Below are positions 42,644 to 53,810 of a stretch of 64,000 nt of DNA, piece after piece. Every line of letters starts with the position of its first letter. Position 1 is the stretch's first letter. The stretch lies in contig NC_050098.1 in assembly GCF_902167145.1 (NCBI RefSeq), forward strand, positions 110,584,207-110,648,206, given 5' to 3'. The notes beneath the pieces are model-generated. The model did not search any database. It had not been told where the DNA came from and worked only from the letters and a program-made list of their open reading frames with translations. The stretch comes from Zea mays. Lineage: Eukaryota; Streptophyta; Magnoliopsida; Poales; Poaceae. The position numbers and the translations under genes are program-made.

Positions 42644-45600
42644 ATGGCTAGTACTTCAATGGACAAGAATTTCAAGAAAATGGGACGGATATATTATACC
42701 CAAGTGGCTACAACATCGGAGGGCGAGCCGGTAATGATGGGTACGTTCCTTGTTGCCAATTACCCAGCAGTTATTCTCTTTGATTCTGGTGCATCACACA
42801 CCTTCATAAGCAAGAATTTTGTGGAAAAGCATTGCATTCCTTGCACTGAATCAAGGGAAGGATTTATTATCCATTTACCTGGGGGATGGATATTTACTAA
42901 GGAAGTAGCCTTCCATATATCAGTAACATTGGCCGATCAGGAATTTCCTACCAACATGATTGTTTTAAAAGGCCAAGACATAGATGTAATTCTGAGCATG
43001 AACTGGTTAGCCCAACATAAGGCCATCATCAATACAGACTTAAGGACCATCAAATTGAGTCATGGCCAGGAAGAGATTCAATTGTCCATCCCTGTAGCTG
43101 TCCCAGTCAAACCATCTGGGCAAGTTTATGAAGCCATCATACCAGAAATCCAGAACATTCCGGTGGTGTGTGAATTCCCGGATGTTTTTCCTAAAGATTT
43201 GCCTGGGTTGCCTCCAGAAAGGGATGTAGAGTTTGTGATTGAACTAAAACCCGGTATGGCTCCTATTTCTAGAAGGTGATACCGAATGCCACCTAATGAA
43301 TTAGTAGAACTCAAGACTCAGCTCCAATATCTGCTTGAGAAGGGATTCATTAGGCCAAGTTCATCACCATGGGGATGTCCAGCAATTTTTGTTAATAAGG
43401 ATCAGACACTTCGAATGTGCGTGGACTACAGACCCCTTAATGAGGTCACTATCAAGAACAAGTACCCTCTTCCCTAGATCGATATTCTATTCGATCAACT
43501 TACTGGAGCTCGGGTATTCTCCAAGATTGACCTCAGGTCAGGTTATCATCAGATCCGCATTCAACCCGAAGATATACCCAAAACCGCATTCACTACGCGG
43601 TATGGATTATTTGAATATTTGGTTATGTCTTTCGGATTGACAAATGCTCCAGCCCACTTCACATACTTAATGAACTCAGTGTTTATGCCCGAGTTAGATA
43701 AATTTGTGGTGGTCTTCATTGATGACATCCTGATCTATTCAAAAAATGAAGAGGAGCATGCTAAGCATTTGCGGATCGTGCTAACGCGCCTAAGAGAGCA
43801 CCAATTGTATGCTAAATTCAGTAAATGCGTGTTCTGGTTGGAAGAAATCCAGTTTCTAGGACATGTATTATCTGCAAAAGGAATTGCGGTCGATCCCAAT
43901 AAAGTTGAAGATATTCTAGAGTGGAAACTGACAACCACTGTACTAGCCGGATACTACCGCAGGTTTATTCCGGATTTCTCCAATATTGTTAAACCTATTA
44001 CAGGTTTATTGAAGAATGATATCAAATTTGACTGGTCCTCAAAATGTAATGAAGCCTTCGAGCAGCTGAAGGTGTTACTGGCCACTGCTCCGGTATTGGC
44101 TCAACCGTGACATAGAGAAGCCTTTTGATGTGTATTGTGACGCATCAGGAAGTAAGCTCGGATGTGTCCTAATGCAAGAGGACCGAGTCATAGCTTATGC
44201 TTCAAGACAACTGCGCAGGCATGAGGAGCATTATCCAACTCATGACTTGGAACTAGCTGCAGTTGTTCATGCCCTTAAGATATGGCGTCATTATCTGCTA
44301 GGAAATACTTGCCATTTATATACAGATCATAAAAGTCTGAAATATATTTTTACCCAGTCAGAGCTGAACATGAGGTAAAGAAGATGGCTCGAGCTGATTA
44401 AAGATTATGATTTAGAAATCCATTATCACCCAGGGAAAGCCAATGTGGTGGCAGATGCACTGAGTCGCAAAGCTTCCTCTCATTGTCTTACAGTAAGGAC
44501 CTCTAACACCACCCTATGTCAAGAAATGGAAAAGTTGAACCTGGGAATGATACAACACGGAACTTTGACACAATTAAAGTTTGAGTCAGTTCTTCTACAG
44601 AAAATTATTGATGCCCAAAGAAGTAACAAGGGTATGAAGCATATTCATGAGAAAATAGAAGCTGACAAAGCTAATTGCTTTAGAAAAGATGACCAAGGAA
44701 TATTATGGTTCAATGATCGCATTGTTGTGCCTAAAGATGCTGAAGTCCGCCAATAGATCTTGGATGAAGCTCATCTTAGTCGATATTCCATTTATCCTGG
44801 AAGTACTAAGATGTATCAAGACTAAAAGCAACACTATTGGTGGACAAAAATGAAGATTGAGATTGCACGCTATGTGGCAAGATGTGACACTTATAGACGT
44901 GTCAAGGCAGTGCACATGAAGACCGCTGGGCCACTGCAATCTTTGCCCATCCCAACATGGAAATGGGAGGACATTAGCATGGACTTCATTGTGGGATTGC
45001 CCAAAATAGCCAAGGGTTTTGACTCTGTATGGGTTATAATTGATCGACTTACGAAGATCGCCCACTTTCTTCCTGTCAAAGTAAAGTATACAGTGGCCAC
45101 CTATGCGGAACTTTATACTGCTCGTATTCTCAGTTTGCACGGGGTTCCAAAAACAATAGTGTCAGACCACGGACCACAATTTGTATCCAAATTTTGGGAA
45201 GAGCTCCACAAATCCTTGGGTACTAAGCTGCTCCACAGTTCGGCCTATCATCCTCAAACAAGTGGACAAACTGAGAGAGTAAATCAAATAATTGAAGACA
45301 TGTTGCAGGCATGTGTCTTGGAATTCCCACAGAAATGGGATGAATGTATGCCATTGGCAGAATTTTCTTATAATAATAGTTATCAAGAAAGCATTAAAAT
45401 GGCACCATTTGAAGCACTATATGGACGACGGTGTCGGACACCCTTAAATTGGTCAGAACCTAGAGAACGGTGGTATTTCAGACCTGACCTAGTCAAGGAA
45501 ACATAAGCAAAGGTTCAACGAATAAGGCATCACTTGAAGGAAGCTCAAGCACGAAAGAAAAGTTATGCAGACAAACGACGCCGACCCTTGTTCTTTCAAG

Positions 45601-46029
45601 TCAAAGATTATGTGTATCTGAAAGTATCACCAATGAAGGGTGTGAACCGTTTCGGGGTAAAAGGGAAGCTAGCACCCCGATACATTGGCCCGTTTCCCAT
45701 TCTGGAACAATGTGGACTAGTGGCATACCAACTTCAGCTACCCGAAACATTATCTGCAGTGCATAATGTGTTCCATGTATCTCAATTAAAGAAGCGTCTT
45801 CGGGTTCCCGATAGAACCATCGATGTGGTGGATGTTGTCTTAGAACCAGATTTGACTTATTCAGAACATCCCATTCGAGTTTTGGATCAGAAGGACAGAA
45901 TTACATGAAAAAGGACTCTTAAATTCTATAAAGTACAATGGAACCAGCATAAGGAAGATGAAGCTACCTGAGAGACTCAAGACTTCTTGGAAAAGAATTT
46001 TCCTAGGTTTTTAGCTTCATGTAACCTGT
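42644..46029 (+). pseudogene. pol: Protease, reverse transcriptase, RNase H and integrase of element H
   Basis: The protease ([10 protein letters not shown] at 42782) is intact to a TGA at 43277-43279. Reverse transcriptase (FIDD at 43715-43726) has a stop at about 43476 and an 8-codon deletion near 43940 that removes the TEVRSFLG segment before LAGYYRRF. A one-base change near 44105 precedes RNase H ([13 protein letters not shown]). Further stops follow at 44376, 44754, 44823, 45504 and 45906. Integrase has DDE residues (MDFIVGLP, VSDHGPQF, SGQTERVNQ), but the second zinc Cys is Tyr (CDTYRRVK). The GPY/F module and a chromodomain tail with DEATWETQD end near 46029. Confidence 0.9.
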
Positions 46030-46164
46030 AAGATATGTACAATTGTTTGTAAAGTTGGAATGAATCCCATACCACCCCCTGCTCTGTACGACAAACAAGG
46101 AAATAAAGATATGACGTGTTTCCTTTTCCATTACTCACGCTAGGACCTTAAATCTCGCGACGAG

Positions 46165-46185
46165 ATTCTTTTATGGGGGGAAGGA
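46165..46185 (+). other. Polypurine tract of element H
   Basis: GATTCTTTTATGGGGGGAAGGA immediately before the LTR tip TGTAACAC at 46186. Same design as in element A. Confidence 0.85.
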
Positions 46186-46193
46186 TGTAACAC
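46186..46193 (+). repeat. First 8 bp of element H 3' LTR
   Basis: TGTAACAC, identical to the 5' LTR start. The last five bases are the AACAC target-site duplication of element I. The LTR resumes at 60353. Confidence 0.88.
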
Positions 46194-46821
46194 TGTGGGG
46201 GACAGATATCCCCCGGGTCCACTAAAAGAGTAAAAGACCTCACGAAAGGCCCAAGGGCCCAATAAATCGTAAGGTCATTCTTTCGTCGGCCTGGGGAGGG
46301 ACAATCAGCAAAGCAGATCGACATGAGGCCGGATTGATGCCAGCCCGGACGGCCCACAACGTCGAGCGAGCGACCACAACAGAGATCCGACTTTCCCGCG
46401 CTGGAGCCCCCATGCAACAGAGCCATGCGGGGATAGGTCGGCAGAACTACAGGGAGATAAACTCAAACAGTTCACTATCTTTTAGCTGCACATTGTTATC
46501 ATATCCACGTGTATTACCCCACGGTCGAGTATATAAGGCCTATGGGGCACCCCTTCAGAACGATCGACCTATTACTCAGCCACCCACCTCAACTCTCTGC
46601 GTTCTCAATTCAGAGAGCTCCCTTGTAACCTCATTCACCAAGCATACTCACCAGGACGTAGGGTGTTACGCATCTTCAAGCGGCCCGAACCTGTAAACAT
46701 TGTCTATTGTCCCTCGTGCATCTGGCACGAACCATTTTGCTACAGTCGGCGACACCGTCCTACTCCTAAAAACACCTTGAGGGGCAACCCCGGGTGTGCG
46801 GTCGGACCCAAAACATCGACA
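46194..46821 (+). repeat. 5' LTR of element I (628 bp)
   Basis: Starts TGTGGGGGACAGATATCC and ends CCAAAACATCGACA. Contains CACGTG at 46506-46511 and TATATAAG at 46530-46537. Confidence 0.94.
46506..46537 (+). promoter_or_regulatory. G-box and TATA box of element I LTR
   Basis: CACGTG lies about 20 bp before TATATAAG. A transcript start near 46565 is likely. Both motifs are unchanged in the 3' LTR (about 60032-60063). A G-box so close to the TATA suggests control by bZIP or bHLH factors. Confidence 0.65.
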
Positions 46822-46822
46822 G

Positions 46823-46840
46823 CTGGCGCGCCAGGTAGGG
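46823..46840 (+). other. Primer-binding site of element I
   Basis: TGGCGCGCCAGGTAGGGG, two bases after the LTR end. It differs from the TGGCGCCCACC used by B and C. I do not assign the tRNA. Confidence 0.75.
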
Positions 46841-46867
46841 GGTGTGTCGACGACCCAAGCTAGCTCA

Positions 46868-48846
46868 ATGGCCGTCACCTTCCACAGCAATATCACCCTC
46901 CGTCCCAGATCCGTATTCTGCTTCGGAACAATCTCGTCCGTAGCAGATGAAGAGGGAACTCTACACCGCATTGCGGACCCGCCGGAAAAGAAGTCTCCTC
47001 CAACAAACTCCGAAAATGTCGGAGAAGCACAACCTCCAGCTCTCCGGAAAAAGATTGTCCCCGGAAAGTCAGGGGCCGAGGGCCCGCTGACCCAGAGAAC
47101 TCCACTGTCTACTTCCCCGACAAAAGAATGGACACAGATCGTGAGGAAGAAGGAGGCCAAGGGGAAGCAAGTTGTTCTTTCCGTTCCTCCGCCCTCAAAG
47201 GAGAACGGAAAGAAGGTCGCCACGACAGCAACACCATTCTATCTCGATGTCCTCTTCATCGGGAGAGTGGAGTTGCCTACCGTCTCCGACGACGAGCCGA
47301 CCGCACCCGGAGAAGAACCACCTCAACGAGAATCTCGCCGACGGAGAAACCGGCGCAGGAACGTTCGACGACATCACGCGGCCGGAGAACAGGATCCGGA
47401 GCAACCTGTCTCGCGGGACGAGGTCTCGGAGATAGGAGAAACTCCGGAGGAACACGCCTTCAGAGAACAAAGGAACTCCCAACGACGTGATCGCCGCCGG
47501 GCTCAGGAACAAGCCAAGCAAGAAGCAAGGCAACGCCGGGAGAATCCATTCTTCGGGCGCAACCTGAATCCCGACTTCGCTCGAGCCATGAACACGCCGA
47601 GCGAAGTTGGAGGAGTACTAGCTCAGATAGCTGATGGAATCCCTCGAACTCCTGAAGCCGAGGGCTACCGACGATTGTTCACCCAGGCAGCTAACCATCT
47701 TCTACCGCTTGCTCACCCGCCGAACGATCTACGACACGCCATCAACAGTCGCTGAGATGCGCGAAGCTCCATCAATGCTTCACGTGAACGACGACATGAG
47801 AACGAGATCCGCCGCCGGGAGGAGTACGACAGGGATCATGGCATCCCAGCTTGGAGCCAGGCCACCAAAACTGAGTCGGCAACAGCCTCAACTGGCGGAA
47901 CTACCCGGGGACGGTCGAGGAACCACAACAACTACTCCCCTCCCCGGGATAGACATCATCCCCAATGACAGGAGGACACATGCGGAGTGTCTGCTCCTAC
48001 TCCGCACCTTAGGGCCATCCAATGGCCTCCCAACTTCAAGGTATCTAATGTCGACAAATATGAACTAAGCAGGATCCAAGGGGTTGGCTAGCCGTCTACA
48101 CCACCGCTGCTCGAGCTGTCGGGGAGTCCAAAGACGTGATGACCGCGTACTTACCCATTGTCCTTGGGCAAGACGCGCTGCAATGGCTACGACATCTACC
48201 CCGACACTGCATCGACGACTGGGGCGACTTCAGTCGGTGCTTCACCGCCAATTTCCAGTCCCTCTCCGACAAACCGGCGCAACCGTGGGACCTCAAATCC
48301 ATCAAGCGCCGGGGAGACGAAACTCTCCGGTCATACCTCAAAAGGTTCCAGACCATGAGAAATCGTATCCCTGAGGTCACGGAGGCGGCCGTGATCGAGG
48401 ACTTCTACAGAGGATCCAATGACTCGGCTTTCGTCCGAGCCATATTACAGAAGGTGCCGACTACCTCCGAGGAGCTATTCCGGGAAGCCGACCTCTACAT
48501 CACCGCCGACGAGCGGGCCCAGGACCTCATCGGAGGAGCGAAGCCCGCACCGGCGGCGCCACGACGCGACGCGAACCAGCAACCTGACAAACGCTGGGAG
48601 AAGAGGCTCCGCGAAGAAGTACACGCCGCCGGGCCGCCAGCCTCTCGCGCCCGAGGAGGACCTCGCGGAGGCGAGCGCACGCTGGACGACATCCTCGACG
48701 CCCAGTGCCCGTACCACAAGGACATGCGCCACACTCTTCGGAACTGCCGGGACTTCAAGCACTCCGTCGGGCACGGCCGACCCTTCCAACCTCTACCTCC
48801 TCCTCCGCCGAGGCGAGGACCAGATGAACCACGACAACCCCATTAG
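46868..48846 (+). pseudogene. gag: Gag of element I
   Basis: ATG at 46868 (MAVTFHSN); the frame extends upstream only without an ATG. The N-terminal 290 residues are basic and Arg-rich (ESRRRRNRRRNVRRHH). A TGA at 47753-47755 and others around 48000-48070, plus a one-base loss near 48067, break the frame. The capsid domain resumes at 48077-48500 (VMTAYLPIVLGQDALQWLRHLP, FQTMRNRIPEV). The knuckle is CPYHKDMRHTLRNC at about 48707-48750, a Tat-type Cys/His spacing. Ends at TAG 48844-48846. Confidence 0.87.
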
Positions 48847-49692
48847 CAGGAGGAGGGAGGAGGAGGAGCTTTCCCGCGCGTTGACAGGGAGGTCAACGTC
48901 ATCTTCGGCGGACACGGGTCGCAGGAGAACAAAAGACAACAAAAGCTCAACGACCGCCAGATACTGGAGGCGACCACCGGTCCTCCCGCCCCATAGCGGT
49001 GGTCGGATCACCCGATAATTTTCACTCGGGAGGATCAATGGCTTAACTTCGACCATCCAGGCAAATACCCGCTCCTTGTCGATCTGGTGATCCGAGAGAG
49101 CCGGGTGAAGAAGGTGCAAGTGGACGGGGGGAGCAGCATCAACGTCACCTTCCCCCGAACACTCCAAGGCTTGGGAGTACACCTCAAAGAGCTCCACGAG
49201 TCGGACACTCCCTTCTTCGGCATCGTGCCGACTGAAGGGGAATACCCGCTGGGCCACATCTACATGCCTGTCACCTTCGGAACTCCGGAGAACTACAGAA
49301 CCGAGTTCCTGAGGTTCGAAGTGGCGAACTTCGACTGCGGGTACAACGCCATCATCGGGAGGCCGGGATTGGCCAAATTCATGGCCATTCCACATTACAC
49401 GTACATGATACTGAAGATGCCAGGACCGCAAGGAATCATAACTGTGCGCGCCGACTTCCAAGGCGCCGCAGAGTGTTTCCGAGTGGCCATCCAAGCAGCC
49501 CTCACCACCAAGCCGTTGACGATTTCTTCAACACAGGCGAACTCTAAGCCTGAGGAGGACCTTGCAGTACCGGCAAACGAAGCTCAGGCCGCGACCTCTA
49601 TGCGGCCGACTGAAGAAACTAAAAGGATCAACCTGGGGTTCGCTGATGAACGCAAGACTGCCATCATCAGCTCCAGCCTGGACGATAAATAG
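48847..49692 (+). pseudogene. Aspartic protease of element I
   Basis: Continues gag's final frame, with TAG at 48994-48996 and TAG at 49690-49692. The active site is VDGGSSINVTFP at about 49120-49155. The second hairpin (FDCGYNAIIGRPGLAKFMA) and the KMPGPQGIITVR strand follow. DGGSS is a variant seen in Tat-type proteases, so I do not treat it as damage. Confidence 0.85.
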
Positions 49693-52600
49693 GAAAGCGC
49701 GCTCGTCCAGTTTCTGCAAGATAACCAAGACATATTCGCGTGGCAACCTGCGGATATGCCGGGAGTCCCAAGAGAACTGGCCGAGCACAAACTGAAAGTC
49801 TATCCCCAGGCGAGGCCGATCCGGCAAAAACTACGATGTTTCACGCCTGACAAGAGAGAGGCCATTCGCGCCGAGTTAGCTCGCTTGGTCACGGCTGGAT
49901 TTATTAGAGAAGTATTACACCCTGAGTGGTTAGCCAACCCTGTTCTTGTACTCAAAAAGAATAAAGTGGATTGGCGCATGTACGTCGACTATACTGATCT
50001 CAACAAACAGTGTCCGAAGGATCCCTTAGGGCTCCCGAGGATAGATCAGGTGGTGGACTCCACCACTGGATGTTCTGTGCTGTCTTTCCTGGATTGCTAT
50101 TCTGGATACCACCAGATTAGCTTGGCAAAGGAAGACGAAGAAAAAATAGCGTTCATTACTCCGTTTGGTGCTTTCTGTTATACCTCCATGCCGTTCGGCC
50201 TCAAAAACGCTGGAGCGACTTATCAGAGAGCCATTCAAACATGCTTAGCTGATCACTGGGGCAAGCGTGTGGAGGCCTACGTAGATGATGTGGTAATCAA
50301 AACAGAGAACTCGCAAAACTTCACCGAAGACTTACAGCTGGTTTTCAACAGTCTGAGACGGTATAGATGGAAGCTTAATCCCGAAAAATGTGTTTTTGGG
50401 GTACCAGCAGGAAAGTTACTCGGGTTTATTGTCAGCCACCGGGGAATTGAGGCTAACCCGGATAAAATTGAAGCTATCATGAAGATGGAAGCACCTCGAT
50501 CACAAAAGAAGGTTCAGCGACTTACTGGATGTATGGCAGCTCTGAGCAGATTTATATCCAGGCTGGGGGAAAAAGGTTTACCATTTTACAAGCTACTCAA
50601 GAAGGTGGATAAGTTTCAGTGGACTTCAGAGGCACAGGAAGCTCTAGATGCACTGAAGAAATTCTTGACAACACCACCAGTACTGAAGCCACCACGACGA
50701 GCTACGTCAACTCAACCAGCTGAAGATCTGCTACTGTATATCTCTTGCACGACTCACGTGGTAAGCACTGCGTTGGTAGTCGAGCGAGCAGAAGAAGGAC
50801 ATGCCTACCCAGTGCAACATCATGTTTACTTCATTAGTGAAGTTCTGGGCCCCTCAAAGAAAAAGTATCCTCAAGTTCAGAAGCTATTATATGCAGTACT
50901 TCTAACTGCCCGCAAGCTACGTCACTACTTTGATGACCACAAAGTCATAGTAGTCACTGGTTTTCCGATAGGGGATATTCTTCACAACAAGGAAGCCATT
51001 GGTCGAATAGCCAAGTGGGCTTGTGAGCTGGGATCTCATGACATCGAGTTCCGACCTCGTACTGCCATCAAAACTCAAGCACTGGTTGATTTCGTATCAG
51101 AGTGGGCTGAACAGCAAGTACCAGATAACCCAGAGACTGCAGAAGTGTGGCGAATGTATTTTGATGGCTCGCTGAAGCTGCAAGGAGCAGGAGCAGGAAT
51201 TCTCTTCACCGCACCTGGAGGCGAGCACCTCAAATATGCCCTCCAGTTGCTGTTTCCGGCCTCCAACAATGCAGCCGAGTATGAAGCTCTGATCCATGGA
51301 TTGAACATCGCCATATCATTGGGCATCAAGAGATTGATGGTGTACGGAGACTCTCTGGTAGTCATTAGCCAGATAAACAAAGAGTGGGATTGTTCAAGCG
51401 ATTCAATGGGAAAATATTGTACTGCCGTCCGAAAGCTGGAAGATAAATTTGAGGGTCTGGAATTTCATCATGTAGAAAGAGATCGGAACACAGCAGCCGA
51501 TGTGTTGTCCAAGCTAGGATCCAGTCGAACTCAGGTCCCACCTGGAGTCTTTGTGCAAGAAATACTACAGCCGAGCATCTCAATGGATCAAGCAGAAGAG
51601 TGTAATATTATAGATCAACCCGAGTCAGACTCTGAGGACTGGAGAAGGCCAATCATCAGGTATATAAAGAATGAAGAGGAACCAGATGACAAGAATTCAG
51701 CCGAGCGCATTGCCAGACAGTCGGCTCACTACACACTCATTGGGGAGACATTGTACAAAAGGGGTGCATCAGGCGTCCTCATGAAGTGCATTCTCCCATC
51801 TGCTGGGAAGCGACTTCTAGAGGAGGTCCATGCTGAGCAATGTGGAATACATGCAGCATCCAGAACACTAGTCGGGAAGGTCTTCAGGTCAGGATTCTAT
51901 TGGCCAACAGCGAAGAGTGATGCAGCCGAGTTAGTTCAGAGGTGCGAAGCTTGCCAATACTTGTCAAAACAACAACATCTACCAGCACAGCAACTGCAGA
52001 TCATACCAGTAACTTGGCCTTTCGCATGCTGGGGACTGGATATGATTGGACCTTTCAAGAAAGCTCAAGGAGGATACACTCGTGTATTGGTAGCAATCGA
52101 CAAATTCACTAAATGGATAGAGTTCAAGCCCATTGCTTCTTTAACCTCAGCTAAGGCCGTGGAATTCATACAAGACATAATATTCAGATTCGGGATACCA
52201 AATAGCATCATAACTGACCTAGGATCCAACTTCACGAGTTCAGAGTTCTTCGACTTCTGCAAGCAAAAAAGCATTTAGATCAAGTATGCTTCTGTAGCAC
52301 ATCCAAGAGCCAACGGGCAGGTTGAGCGAGCCAACGGGATGGTACTGGAGGCACTCAGGAAAAAGGTCTTCGATAAGAATGAAAAATTCGCAGGAAAGTG
52401 GATAAGGGAATTGCCCTATGTCGTTTGGAGCCTAAGAACCCAACCTAGCCGAGCTCTGCATGGAAACACTCCTTTCTTCATGGTCTATGGGTCGGAGGCA
52501 GTGTTACCCGCCGATCTCAAGTTCGGGGCGCCAAGGTTGATCTTCGAAAACATAGCAGAAGTCGAAGCCACCAGGCTGGAGGACATTGATATACTCGAGG

Positions 52601-52878
52601 AAGAACGGCTGAATGCAGTAATCCAATCAGCACGGTACCAGCAGACTCTAAGGCGCTATCACGACAAGACCGTGCGACAGCGATCCTTCTCAGTAGGAGA
52701 TCTCGTCCTCTGCCGAATTCTAACGGGGGAGGGACGGCACAAGTTATCGCCCTTATGGGAAGGACCCTTCATAGTAGCAGAAGCCACTCGGCCAGGATCA
52801 TATCGTCTCACTCAGATGGACGGCACAGAAGTCGGGAACTCCTGGAACATAGAACACCTCAGGAAGTTTTATCCCTAG
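49693..52878 (+). pseudogene. pol: Reverse transcriptase, RNase H and integrase of element I
   Basis: Open from 49693 to 52275, then TAG 52276-52278, then open to the natural TAG 52876-52878. Reverse transcriptase has YVDD at 50278-50289. RNase H covers about 51140-51520 (YFDGSLKLQGAGAG, NNAAEYEAL, RNTAADVLS). Integrase has an intact zinc pair (CEACQYL), LDMIGPF, ITDLGSNF (Leu where Asn is usual) and GQVERANG. Apart from one stop in the integrase core this is the best preserved pol in the window. It ends NIEHLRKFYP. Confidence 0.92.
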
Positions 52879-52984
52879 CTGTATTTCAAAAGCTATCGGG
52901 ACGACGATGTACTCTGTAAAATGGAAATATGTCCTCAATAAAAAAGGGCTTCAAAGATACTCAGTTTGTTCACGATTGACTTGC

Positions 52985-53607
52985 ATTCTTACTTAACTTG
53001 GGGTGACCATTATGCCCTGCTAACGGAGCAATCGGCTTAAGTCGGCAACGACTTAAGGCGGTGCAACATGCTCACGCTTACTTAACTCGGGGTGACCACT
53101 ATGCCCTGCTAACGGAGCAATCGGCTTAAGTCGGCAACGACTTAAGGCGGTGCAACATGCTCACGCTTACTTAACTCGGGGTGACCACTATGCCCTGCTA
53201 ACGGAGCAATCGGCTTAAGTCAGCAACAACTTAAGGCGGTGCAACATGCTCACGCTTACTTAACTCGGGGTGACCACTATGCCCTGCTAACGGAGCAATC
53301 GGCTTAAGTCGGCAACGACTTAAGGCGGTGCAACATGCTCACGCTTACTTAACTCGGGGTGACCACTATGCCCTGCTAACGGAGCAATCGGCTTAAGTCG
53401 GCAACGACTTAAGGCGGTGCTACATGCTCACGCTTACTTAACTCGGGGTGACCACTATGCCCTGCTAACGGAGCAATCGGCTAAAGTCAGCAGCAACTTA
53501 AGCCGGTGCAACATGCTCACGCCTACGCAATCCAGGGTGACCACTACGCCCTATTAACAGAAGCAATCGACTTAAGTCAGCAGCGACTTGAGGCGATCTG
53601 ACGTGAT
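52985..53607. repeat. 89-bp tandem repeats of element I (about 7 copies) with a hairpin in each
   Basis: CTTAACTCGGGGTGACCACT starts at 52992 (diverged), 53081, 53170, 53259 and every 89 bp to about 53530. Each intact unit contains CTTAAGTCG-GCAA-CGACTTAAG, a 9-bp stem with a GCAA loop. Copies are almost identical except the first and last. The block separates the 3' ends of pol (52878, plus) and the antisense gene (53811, minus). Confidence 0.93.
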
Positions 53608-53810
53608 TACAATTACTCATATAAGGATGACTTCTATATCCCGCAAACAAATTTCAAAACCATCACGCATCATTTTACTACTGCAAATTTATGAACTGAT
53701 GAATTCTGAAACAACATGAGAATAACAATATCGTCCAAGTACTGAAATGACGTCCTCTAACAAATGTCCGACCATGCTAACCGCGCACTCAAAACACGCA
53801 AAATGTTTCT

